Positions 1-7,214 of a stretch of DNA of 64,000 bases are shown here, one piece after another. Each line of letters starts with the position of its first letter. Positions within the stretch are counted from its first letter, which is position 1. Origin of the DNA: Dehalogenimonas etheniformans. Lineage in GTDB: Bacteria; Chloroflexota; Dehalococcoidia; Dehalococcoidales; Dehalococcoidaceae. A model generated the notes under the pieces. It was not told where the DNA came from. It saw only the letters and a list, made by a program, of their open reading frames with translations, and made no database searches. A program made the position numbers and the translations under genes. The stretch spans positions 1,922,001 to 1,986,000 of the forward strand of contig NZ_CP058566.2 of the NCBI RefSeq assembly GCF_014672715.2, read 5' to 3'.

Positions 1-921
1 CGCAGCCGGGCCGGCTTGAAAGATCCCCGTCGGCCAATCGGCAGCTTCCTTTTCCTGGGACCCACCGGCGTCGGCAAGACCGAACTCGCCCGGTCCCTCG
101 CCTGGTTCATGTTTGGCGATGAGACCGCCATGGTCCGCATCGACATGTCGGAATACCAGGAACGGCACACCGTATCCCGCATGATCGGGGCGCCGCCTGG
201 CTACATCGGGTTTGAAGAAGGCGGCCAGTTGACCGAAGCGGTGCGGAAACGCCCATATCGCGTCATCCTGCTGGACGAGGTCGAAAAAGCCCACCCGGAG
301 GTGTTCAACGTCCTGCTCCAGCTCCTCGATGATGGTCGCCTGACCGATGGGCACGGTCGTACGGTAGACTTCAAGAATACGGTTGTGATCATGACCTCCA
401 ACGCCGGTGTCGAGACGATCCGTCGCGAATCCCGCCTGGGCTTTGCCACCGGCGGCGCTGACGGGCGTGAAGGTTACGAGAAGATGCAGGAAAAGGTCCT
501 GGGCGAGGTCCGGAAGATGTTCCGGCCGGAGTTCCTGAACCGCGTCGATGAGATCATCGTCTTCCATGAACTCGGCGAGGAACAACTGAGGCACATCGTA
601 GACCTGATGGCCAGAGAAGTTGAGCAGAGGCTTGAGGATATGTCGATCGGCATTGTCATTACCGAGGCGGCCAAGGGGTGGTTAGCTAAGGTCGGCTACG
701 ATCCTGTTTACGGCGCCCGGCCACTACGGAGGGCGATCGAAAAATTCGTCGAGAACCCGCTGGCCACCCGGATACTGAAGGGTGATTTCAAGGAAGGATC
801 GACCGTGGTCGTCGACCTCGAAGGAGATGAACTTACCTTTACAGCCAAACGAGAGGAAGCTCCAACCGGCAACAGCCATCGGAAAGGCAGAAAGCCGGCA
901 GCCAAGGTCGAGGTTTCCTAG
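1..921 (+). CDS. clpC: ATP-dependent Clp protease ATPase subunit ClpC, 3' part
   Basis: The reading frame is open from the first base, so the gene starts upstream of the window and about 306 C-terminal residues are visible. They cover the second AAA+ module: Walker A GPTGVGKT, Walker [10 protein letters not shown], the substrate loop [10 protein letters not shown], and the D2-small domain with the GARPLRRAI motif. The entry sequence [14 protein letters not shown] and the [10 protein letters not shown] segment are ClpC-like rather than ClpB-like. ClpC hexamers unfold proteins and feed them to ClpP. The lysine- and arginine-rich tail is poorly conserved in the family. A terminator follows at once, so this is the last gene of its unit. 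The family call is secure; ClpC versus another Clp ATPase is likely but cannot be settled without the N-terminus. Confidence 0.9.
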   Translation, partial: RSRAGLKDPRRPIGSFLFLGPTGVGKTELARSLAWFMFGDETAMVRIDMSEYQERHTVSRMIGAPPGYIGFEEGGQLTEAVRKRPYRVILLDEVEKAHPEVFNVLLQLLDDGRLTDGHGRTVDFKNTVVIMTSNAGVETIRRESRLGFATGGADGREGYEKMQEKVLGEVRKMFRPEFLNRVDEIIVFHELGEEQLRHIVDLMAREVEQRLEDMSIGIVITEAAKGWLAKVGYDPVYGARPLRRAIEKFVENPLATRILKGDFKEGSTVVVDLEGDELTFTAKREEAPTGNSHRKGRKPAAKVEVS

Positions 922-939
922 TCGCAAAGGGACAAAAAA

Positions 940-970
940 GAAGGGAGGTGTAAACCGCCCTTCTTTTTAT
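940..970 (+). terminator. Rho-independent terminator after clpC
   Basis: A GAAGGGAGG...CCGCCCTTC hairpin with one mismatch is followed by TTTTTATT. It lies 18 bases after the clpC stop and also falls just past the stop of the convergent cytochrome gene. Confidence 0.8.
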
Positions 971-983
971 TAACGAGCTGGGG

Positions 984-2438
984 CTAGCGTTTCAGCCATT
1001 GGAACATGTGGGGCCATAGGCTCGTGTTAGTGGTGGTGACTGCGGTATGGCACACGTTACATCCATTGAAACGCTCCGGGTTGGTGCCGCCGTGGGCCTC
1101 CACGTATTCTCCCAAGCTCCCATTATTTCCCCCTCCCTTTGACGTCGAATGGCAAGTCTCGCATGCCCCGATAGGTAATGCCTTACCCTGGTATTGCAGA
1201 GCCTGGTAGTTGTCGGACATGACGGAGGTTGGCACCATTGCGTGTGGACTTGAATGACAACTGGCGCAGTACAAGCCGCCGTGACCGGCCGAGTTGCGGT
1301 AGAGTATCGAACCGGTATCGGCTCCTGATACTCCCGGATGGCATTGCGAACATTTCGGTTCACTTAACCAGGGCACTCGGCCTGACGTGATCGAACTCCC
1401 TACGTTAGCCAGTGTTCCGTGGCAGGCGGTGCAGTTGCCGTCCGCTGTGGTGTGGGCGATGCTGCGGCTGCAGTTGGTGTTGGCTCCCGGGTGGCAGTCG
1501 TAACAGTTCGGCTGCGGGGAGACCGTTGAATGCTTGGTGTGCATAGCCTGGGAGAGGAAGGTGCCGGCAGACCCGGGCTGGGTCAGCCCCAGCACCGGCG
1601 AACCGTGGCAGCTGGCGCATAGCACCGGTTTTTGGCTTACCAGGTTGGTGTTCTCATTCTTGTCATGGGTTGTCAAAATGTTATCGAAGGTGTTGGCCGT
1701 TCCGTGGCATTTGGCGCAGTTCATCTCTTCCGAGGTCGGCGCCGTGGCGTAGGTAGAAGCAACCACCAGACCGGCGGAGTTTTTGACCGTAATTTCGGCT
1801 ATCTGATACGGTGTCCATGCGCCGTTGTCCAGGATCGGGGTCAGCGGGATGCCGTCGACCTCAAAGTGGTCGGTCTTGTTGACCATGGAACCGGATAGTC
1901 CGTTGCTGATCGATGGATCGACGAGGTTCAGACCTTTATTCTTATCGACGTTGACCCCGAACAGCTTGAGCACGTTATCCCAGAACTGGCTGAAAACGCT
2001 CTTTCCGTAGGAGTAGGTGTTGCCCAGGATGCGGTATTCCACTGTCAAACCTTGGGTGACCACTTGCGGCGGGTTGCCCCGTTTTACCACCTGAGCCCAG
2101 ACGGTATTGTAAGGCGGCAGGACTACCGCCGAGTCGTAAGACGGATTCAGACAATGCATGCCAAGGTCATTGAAGGCCAACACGACATACTGGGTGTTCT
2201 GGAGCGTCGCTTTCTGGCTGATCAATGACGTCGGAACGGTGAGTTGGGGAAGCCCGTTGGCGTTGGTGGTGGGTGGCGGAAGCTGAGTTCCCGTAGCCAT
2301 GGGATTGGTGGTCGGGTTGTTGACCGAGCCGTTTGTTGTACCTGACTTCGACCCAGAGCACGCCGGCAGGAGCAACAGGGATGCGAAAACCATCACGGTC
2401 AGGATGATCAGTTTGTGATTTCTGTGAGGAGATTGCAT
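984..2438 (-). CDS. Octaheme c-type cytochrome, secreted lipoprotein
   Basis: The protein has eight CXXCH heme-binding motifs in its C-terminal half: CAKCH, CASCH, CYDCH, CTACH, CSQCH, CASCH, CETCH and CNVCH. The N-terminus is a lipoprotein signal peptide ending in LLLLPAC, followed by a Ser/Thr/Pro/Asn linker, so the protein should be lipid-anchored outside the membrane. The middle part, about residues 60-240, has no motif I recognise. The start at 2438 is preferred because AAGGATC lies about 8 bases upstream; a GTG at 2465 is in frame but poorly placed. Multiheme cytochromes of this kind carry electrons to extracellular or membrane partners; the partner is unknown here and no maturation or oxidoreductase genes are adjacent. 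It is divergent from pyrG and convergent with clpC. Confidence 0.88.
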   Translation of the reverse strand: MQSPHRNHKLIILTVMVFASLLLLPACSGSKSGTTNGSVNNPTTNPMATGTQLPPPTTNANGLPQLTVPTSLISQKATLQNTQYVVLAFNDLGMHCLNPSYDSAVVLPPYNTVWAQVVKRGNPPQVVTQGLTVEYRILGNTYSYGKSVFSQFWDNVLKLFGVNVDKNKGLNLVDPSISNGLSGSMVNKTDHFEVDGIPLTPILDNGAWTPYQIAEITVKNSAGLVVASTYATAPTSEEMNCAKCHGTANTFDNILTTHDKNENTNLVSQKPVLCASCHGSPVLGLTQPGSAGTFLSQAMHTKHSTVSPQPNCYDCHPGANTNCSRSIAHTTADGNCTACHGTLANVGSSITSGRVPWLSEPKCSQCHPGVSGADTGSILYRNSAGHGGLYCASCHSSPHAMVPTSVMSDNYQALQYQGKALPIGACETCHSTSKGGGNNGSLGEYVEAHGGTNPERFNGCNVCHTAVTTTNTSLWPHMFQWLKR

Positions 2439-2561
2439 GGCTTTGATCCTTGATTTATTCCTCACTTATGATAACTTCATTATTTTGAAGTGCCATTAGC
2501 AAAATTACCTAAAAATCGGCCCATTGGGTACCTATTTCCGGTTATTGCGGTCGTTAGATAG

Positions 2562-2590
2562 TTGACAACGTTCGGGAGCGTACCTATAAT
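2562..2590 (+). promoter_or_regulatory. Sigma-70 promoter of pyrG
   Basis: A perfect TTGACA (2562-2567) is separated by 17 bases from a perfect TATAAT (2585-2590). Transcription should start at or near the GGG at 2598-2600, giving a leader of about 84 nt before pyrG. Confidence 0.85.
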
Positions 2591-2597
2591 ACCCCTC

Positions 2598-2613
2598 GGG
2601 CTTGTGAAAGTCC
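2598..2613 (+). promoter_or_regulatory. 5'-terminal hairpin of the pyrG leader
   Basis: The predicted transcript begins GGGCUU, then GUGA, then AAGUCC. The two arms pair over six positions including one G-U wobble, and the loop GUGA fits the GNRA tetraloop pattern. A GGGCU start is what pyrG of Bacillus subtilis uses for CTP-sensitive reiterative initiation. No clear terminator is visible in this leader, so the parallel is only suggestive. Confidence 0.4.
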
Positions 2614-2681
2614 GCCCCGCAAAAATTTCCACTATGAACATTGCAACGACTTTCCATTTGAAAACTCGGGCATGCTTTTGA

Positions 2682-4328
2682 ATGACTAAATACATTTTCG
2701 TCACCGGCGGCGTGGTCAGCTCAGTAGGTAAAGGCATCACCGTCGCCAGCATCGGCACCGTGCTGAAAAGCCGGGGGGTCAGCGTCTCGGTTTTAAAACT
2801 CGATCCCTATTTGAATATCGACCCCGGCACCATGTCACCTTACCAGCATGGCGAGGTGTTCGTGACCGGCGACGGCGCTGAGACCGACCTCGACCTCGGC
2901 AACTACGAACGATTTATCGACATTGACCTGACCGCCGAATCCAACACCACCTCTGGCCAAGTCTATTCCGCGGTTATCGCCCGGGAACGCCGTGGTGATT
3001 TCCTGGGCGGCACCATCCAGGTGGTGCCTCACCTGACCGGCGAGATCAAGGACCGGTTCAAGAAGCTGGCCGTCAAATCCAAGGCGGATGTCATCCTCAT
3101 CGAAGTGGGCGGCACTGTCGGCGATATCGAAGGCCAACCATTCCTGGAAGCTATCCGCCAGATGCGCAAGGACGTCGGCCGGGACAACGTCCTCTACGTC
3201 CATGTTACTCTCCTTCCTTATATAGGGCCCACCCAGGAACTCAAGACCAAGCCTACCCAGCACAGCGTCAACGAGCTCCGCCGCATCGGTATCCAGCCGG
3301 ATGTTATCGTCTGCCGTTCCGATGTGCCCATACCTGAGTCGATCCGCGACAAGATCTCCCTTTTCTGCGATGTCGACCGGGAGGCCGTCATCTTCGCTCA
3401 AACGGTAGATTCGATCTATGAGGTTCCCCTGATGCTTGAGTCTGAGGGGTTGGGCGATTTCCTGGTGCGCAAGCTTGACCTGAAAGCCCATGCCCCGGAA
3501 CTCGACGCCTGGAGGGAGATGGTCTCCTGCGTCAAAGGTGCCTGCGGCTCCGTCCGCGTCGCACTGGTCGGCAAGTACGTCGAACTTAAAGATGCCTACT
3601 ACTCCGTCCGCGAGGCTTTGTCCCATGCCGGGATGTTCCACGGCCGGAGGGTCCAGATAGACTGGATTCAATCGGAAGACCTGGAAAAGCCCGGCGGTGA
3701 AAAACTCCTCGAGCACGCCCAGGGCATCATCGTCCCCGGTGGCTTCGGCGACCGCGGCATCGAAGGCATGATCAAGGCCGCGCAATACGCTCGTATTCAC
3801 AAAGTGCCCTACTTCGGACTTTGCCTGGGGTTACAGATTATGGTCATTGAATTCGGGCGCAACGTCCTGTCGCATTCCCGCGCCAATTCCACCGAGTTTG
3901 ACGCCGGCACCGCCCATCCGGTTATCGACATTATGCCGGAACAGAAAGCCGTCTGCGGCAAAGGCGGGACCATGAGGCTGGGCAACTGGCCATGCCAACT
4001 CGTGTCGGGGACCCAGGCTGCCTCCGCCTACGGGCGTGAATTGATCTACGAACGTCACCGCCATCGCTTTGAATTCAATAACCAGTACCTGGAACGCTAC
4101 GAAGCGGCGGGCATGGTCTTTTCCGGTCTTTCCCCCGATCGGAAGCTGGTGGAGATTTGTGAATTGAAAGGCCACCCGTGGATGGTCGCCTCGCAGTTTC
4201 ACCCTGAATTTACCTCTCGTCCCGGCAAGCCCCAACCGCTCTTCCGCGACTTTATCGGCGCCGCCAAAAACGTTATCCGCGAGGGCGAACAGACGGCCTT
4301 GCCGCTGACTGAAATATCTAATCCCTGA
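2682..4328 (+). CDS. pyrG: CTP synthase
   Basis: This 548-residue protein makes CTP from UTP, ATP and glutamine, the last step of pyrimidine nucleotide synthesis. The N-terminal synthase domain (about 1-270) starts with the typical KYIFVTGGVVSSVGKG P-loop and carries the SPYQHGEVFVT and TEDLDLGNYERF-type motifs. The C-terminal class I glutamine amidotransferase domain (about 290-535) has the nucleophile elbow GLCLGLQ and the HPEF catalytic His-Glu pair. Length is normal for the family. It has its own strong promoter with an 84-nt leader. The start shown is the first ATG that gives the conserved N-terminus. A transaldolase gene follows after 95 bases. Confidence 0.98.
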   Translation: MTKYIFVTGGVVSSVGKGITVASIGTVLKSRGVSVSVLKLDPYLNIDPGTMSPYQHGEVFVTGDGAETDLDLGNYERFIDIDLTAESNTTSGQVYSAVIARERRGDFLGGTIQVVPHLTGEIKDRFKKLAVKSKADVILIEVGGTVGDIEGQPFLEAIRQMRKDVGRDNVLYVHVTLLPYIGPTQELKTKPTQHSVNELRRIGIQPDVIVCRSDVPIPESIRDKISLFCDVDREAVIFAQTVDSIYEVPLMLESEGLGDFLVRKLDLKAHAPELDAWREMVSCVKGACGSVRVALVGKYVELKDAYYSVREALSHAGMFHGRRVQIDWIQSEDLEKPGGEKLLEHAQGIIVPGGFGDRGIEGMIKAAQYARIHKVPYFGLCLGLQIMVIEFGRNVLSHSRANSTEFDAGTAHPVIDIMPEQKAVCGKGGTMRLGNWPCQLVSGTQAASAYGRELIYERHRHRFEFNNQYLERYEAAGMVFSGLSPDRKLVEICELKGHPWMVASQFHPEFTSRPGKPQPLFRDFIGAAKNVIREGEQTALPLTEISNP

Positions 4329-4423
4329 TAACCAAATCCCAAACAATGATAAAATCCAAAATGACAAACCTTCGAACCTCATCTTCATCCATCTAGGATT
4401 TTTGAGTTCAAGACTGGAGCCTG
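4329..4423. repeat. Low-complexity dispersed-repeat type spacer
   Basis: The spacer contains A-rich words such as CAAATCCCAAAC and AAATCCAAAATGACAAAC, a type of self-similar filler seen between genes of many bacteria. A related stretch, in the reverse sense, lies at 30043-30126. No gene or clear promoter is seen. Confidence 0.4.
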
Positions 4424-5089
4424 ATGAAAATATTCCTCGATACCGCAAACATCTCTGAAATCAAAAAGGGCGCTTCCATGGGCGTCATCCACGGCGTGAC
4501 CACCAATCCCTCGCTAGTCGCCAAGGAAGGTCATAAGGACTACAAGTCAGTTGTTAAGGAAATCGCCAACCTCTTGCCTGCCGCAGCTCCGATCTCGGTC
4601 GAAGTGGTTTCCGAAACCGTTGCCGAGATGGTTGCCGACGGCAAGCGGTTCCATTCCTGGGCGCCGGACAACGTTGTCGTCAAGCTGCCGATGAATGGCG
4701 AAGGTCTCCAGGCCACCCGCGAGCTGGCGAAAGACGGGATCCGGGTCAACATGACCCTGTGTTTTTCGCCTAACCAGGCGATTCTAGCCGCTCATGCCGG
4801 CGCAGCCTTCATCAGCCCGTTCGTCGGCCGGCTGGATGACATCGGTCAGGACGGCATGCAGGTCGTCCGCGACATCGTCGAAATATACGAGATCCACGGT
4901 TTCAAGACAGAGGTTATCGCCGCGAGCATCCGGCATCCGTTGCACTGCACACAGGCTGCTCAAGCCGGCGCCCACATCGCCACTATTCCTTATAAAGTAC
5001 TTGAACAGATGTTGAAACATCCGCTCACTGACATCGGTATCCAGCGTTTCCTGGAAGACTGGAAAAAGTCAGGGGCATCGAATCAATGA
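4424..5089 (+). CDS. tal: Transaldolase / fructose-6-phosphate aldolase family (TalC-like)
   Basis: The 221-residue protein is a short class I aldolase of the TalC/FSA group. It moves a dihydroxyacetone unit between sugar phosphates in the pentose phosphate pathway, or cleaves fructose 6-phosphate. It begins with the diagnostic MKIFLDTAN, has the TTNPSL motif at about residue 27, and the Schiff-base lysine in VVKLPM near residue 87. The FISPFVGRLDD segment is also typical. Transaldolase and FSA activity cannot be separated by eye. GGAG lies 4 bases before the ATG. It probably is cotranscribed with rho, though a palindromic repeat sits between them. Confidence 0.93.
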   Translation: MKIFLDTANISEIKKGASMGVIHGVTTNPSLVAKEGHKDYKSVVKEIANLLPAAAPISVEVVSETVAEMVADGKRFHSWAPDNVVVKLPMNGEGLQATRELAKDGIRVNMTLCFSPNQAILAAHAGAAFISPFVGRLDDIGQDGMQVVRDIVEIYEIHGFKTEVIAASIRHPLHCTQAAQAGAHIATIPYKVLEQMLKHPLTDIGIQRFLEDWKKSGASNQ

Positions 5090-5099
5090 AAATTCGTAG

Positions 5100-5119
5100 G
5101 GGCACGGCATGCCGTGCCC
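5100..5119. repeat. Palindromic repeat family A, copy 1
   Basis: GGGCACGGCATGCCGTGCCC is a perfect 20-base palindrome preceded by GTAG. Related copies lie at 22064-22083, 25681-25712 and, inside a gene, at 37341-37360. It sits in the transaldolase-rho spacer just upstream of the rho ribosome binding site. Confidence 0.8.
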
Positions 5120-5144
5120 ATGTACCAAAAAGGTAGGAGCAACT

Positions 5145-6500
5145 ATGTCCGAAATCGATCCCGTCAACAGTATTGAACCCATCGAGGTCGCCCGCACCCC
5201 CGAACCCCCCGCGCCTCCGCCTCCCCCTCCACCCCTCGCCCTGTCCGTCCTGGAGACGATGAGCCGGGAAGACCTCCTCGAACTCGCCAAGCGCATGAAG
5301 CTAGTTGGCGTCACCGGCGCCAAGAAACAGGAGATCGTACTCCGCTTGCTGCAGGCGTTCACCGAGCAGCAGGGCAACATCTTCTGCTCCGGCATCCTGG
5401 AGATCATGCCTGACGGTTATGGCTTCCTACGCCAGGCGTCGCTTCTGCCGTCCAATTCGGACATTTACATCTCGCAGTCCCAGATCCGCCGCTTCGGCCT
5501 GCGCACCGGCGACATGATCATCGGCCAGTCGCGCCACGCCAAGCCGGGCGAGAAGTATTACTCTTTACTACGGGTCGAGGCGATCAACGATCTTAACCCG
5601 GACGTCGCCAAACAAAGACCCCACTTCGGGACTCTCACTCCCACTTTCCCGGACAAGATGATCAACCTCGAGACCGAGATGGGCCAGCTTTCGACCCGCC
5701 TCATCAACCTCATCGCCCCCATCGGCCGCGGCCAGCGCGGCATGGTTGTCTCTCCGCCTAAGGCTGGCAAAACGATGCTTTTAAAGAACATCGCCAACGC
5801 CGCTACCACCAATTACAACGATATCCACCTGATGGTCGTCCTCATCGGCGAGCGCCCGGAAGAGGTCACAGATATGCGCCGATCGGTCAAGGGCGAGGTC
5901 ATGGCCGCCACCTTCGATGAAGCCGTGGAGAACCAGACCCGCGTCGCCGAGTTGGCACTGGAACGCGCCAAGCGCATGGTGGAATCCGGCAAGGACGTCC
6001 TGATCCTGCTCGACGGAATCACCCGTCTCACCCGCGCCTACAACCTGGCCATGCCGCCATCCGGCCGCACCCTGTCCGGTGGTCTCGACCCCGTCGCCCT
6101 GCACCCCGCCAAGAAGTTCTTCGGCGCCGCCCGCAACACCGCGGAAGGCGGGTCGCTGACCATCATCGCCACCTGCCTCGTCGATACTGGCTCCCGCATG
6201 GATGACCTCATCTACGAAGAGTTCAAGGGCACCGGCAACATGGAACTGCACCTCGACCGTAGATTGGCCGAACGCAGGATTTTCCCTGCCTTCGACATCC
6301 CCCGCTCCGGCACCCGCCGCGAGGAACTGCTGATGTCGGATACTACCTTCCGCCAGGTCCAGCTGCTCCGCCGCATGGTCGCCCTCATCTCCGACGACGC
6401 CACCCACTTCGCCGAGGTCACCGAGCGCGTCCTGGACAAGCTCAAGAAGAGCCGCAATAACACCGAGTTCCTGGACAACCTCCAGCGCGGTAAAGACTAA
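5145..6500 (+). CDS. rho: Transcription termination factor Rho
   Basis: The 451-residue protein is the hexameric RNA helicase that ends transcription of untranslated RNA. After a proline-rich N-terminal stretch (PAPPPPPPP) it has the Rho N-terminal helix bundle (about 30-80), the cold-shock-like RNA-binding domain with the MPDGYGFLR motif, and the RecA-like ATPase with Walker A SPPKAGKT and the GERPEEVTDM Q-loop region. The C-terminus with RRMV...ILDKLKKS is typical. The start at 5145 is chosen because AGGAG lies 5 bases upstream; an in-frame ATG at 5109 lies inside the palindromic repeat and would add residues that look like translated repeat. A strong terminator follows. Confidence 0.97.
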   Translation: MSEIDPVNSIEPIEVARTPEPPAPPPPPPPLALSVLETMSREDLLELAKRMKLVGVTGAKKQEIVLRLLQAFTEQQGNIFCSGILEIMPDGYGFLRQASLLPSNSDIYISQSQIRRFGLRTGDMIIGQSRHAKPGEKYYSLLRVEAINDLNPDVAKQRPHFGTLTPTFPDKMINLETEMGQLSTRLINLIAPIGRGQRGMVVSPPKAGKTMLLKNIANAATTNYNDIHLMVVLIGERPEEVTDMRRSVKGEVMAATFDEAVENQTRVAELALERAKRMVESGKDVLILLDGITRLTRAYNLAMPPSGRTLSGGLDPVALHPAKKFFGAARNTAEGGSLTIIATCLVDTGSRMDDLIYEEFKGTGNMELHLDRRLAERRIFPAFDIPRSGTRREELLMSDTTFRQVQLLRRMVALISDDATHFAEVTERVLDKLKKSRNNTEFLDNLQRGKD

Positions 6501-6520
6501 CATCCACAATATATGAATAT

Positions 6521-6554
6521 AAGGAAGGGCGCCGCAACGCCCTTCCTTTTTTTT
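6521..6554 (+). terminator. Rho-independent terminator after rho
   Basis: AAGGAAGGGCG and CGCCCTTCCTT pair around a short CCGCAA loop, and a run of eight T follows. This is one of the strongest hairpins in the window. Confidence 0.93.
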
Positions 6555-6720
6555 GTCTTTGCGAGGAGGGTCATTCTTCGTCGTTTCGAAGAGAGCAGCG
6601 ACGAAGCATTCCTTCTTTGATCCATTGATTCGAACCTAACAAAGCCACCCCATTCTGTCTTTGCGAGGATTGCCTTGAATGGCAATCCGTGGCAATCGTC
6701 TCCGAATAGTACACCGAAGA
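6555..6720. repeat. Dispersed repeat family B (TTTGCGAGGA...CAATC), two copies
   Basis: Two copies of a repeat starting GTCTTTGCGAGGA are present, at about 6554-6615 and 6657-6712. The second includes mirrored GATTGCC and GGCAATC words and ends GAATAGTACACC. Other copies lie at about 10377-10425, 38881-38940 and 41836-41862. Repeats of this type are widespread in bacteria and have no settled function. Confidence 0.75.
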
Positions 6721-7214
6721 CTTTCCCCGCCCCCCAACCCCTATTTCTTTCTGAGCTTCGCGAAGAATCTCGGTACCAATTCTCCGGCAGGCTGACCCTT
6801 ATAGTCTAAAACTACTCGACATAATAAAATAATGTATAACTTTCCCATAACATCCCCTTTCCCCCTTCGTTATATCTTTTGAAACCGACAGGCTTCCGCG
6901 CCCCTTCGTATTACGTTTGGGAATGGTTATTATGAACCGTTTCGTATTTCGGAATTCGTGCTTCGGATTTGATTCCGGAGGAGTAGTAGGGATTGACACT
7001 GGTGTTATCATAGTAAGAAGTGCAGGGAGAACCCCCTGTACTGAGATGTTTTGTGATTAATCGTAAAATTCATAATGAAAGGAAGTGATGGGATTCGAAA
7101 ATGAGCCGTAAGGCGGAGTATGACACAATTGCTACCCCATAAGTCTAAGGGAATAACCAAAAATAACCGATAGACAATAACCATAATAAAATTGAAAGGT
7201 AAACTCAAAGGTCG
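6721..7214. other. Gene-free leader region of the large surface protein
   Basis: No open frame worth calling is seen. The stretch is AT-rich and includes self-similar words near 6935-6970 (TCGTATTTCGGAATTCGTGCTTCGG). An extended -10 TGTTATCAT lies at 7003-7011 and a CAGGG...CCCTG hairpin at about 7023-7039. If that promoter is right, the mRNA of the surface protein has a 5' leader of about 200 nt, long for this genome. Confidence 0.4.

Noticed and set aside
2835-3800. Long minus-strand open frame (321 codons) opposite pyrG
   Set aside because: It is the antisense shadow of a well-conserved gene with strong codon-position bias; no ribosome binding site and no recognisable protein.
5781-6509. 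Minus-strand open frame of 242 codons opposite rho
   Set aside because: Antisense shadow of rho; its Gly/Asp/Glu-rich sequence has no family character and rho itself is certain.
7001-7017. TTGACA at 6993 paired with TATCAT at 7006 as a standard promoter
   Set aside because: The spacing is only 7 bases, so TTGACA cannot be its -35; only the extended -10 is kept as a weak call.
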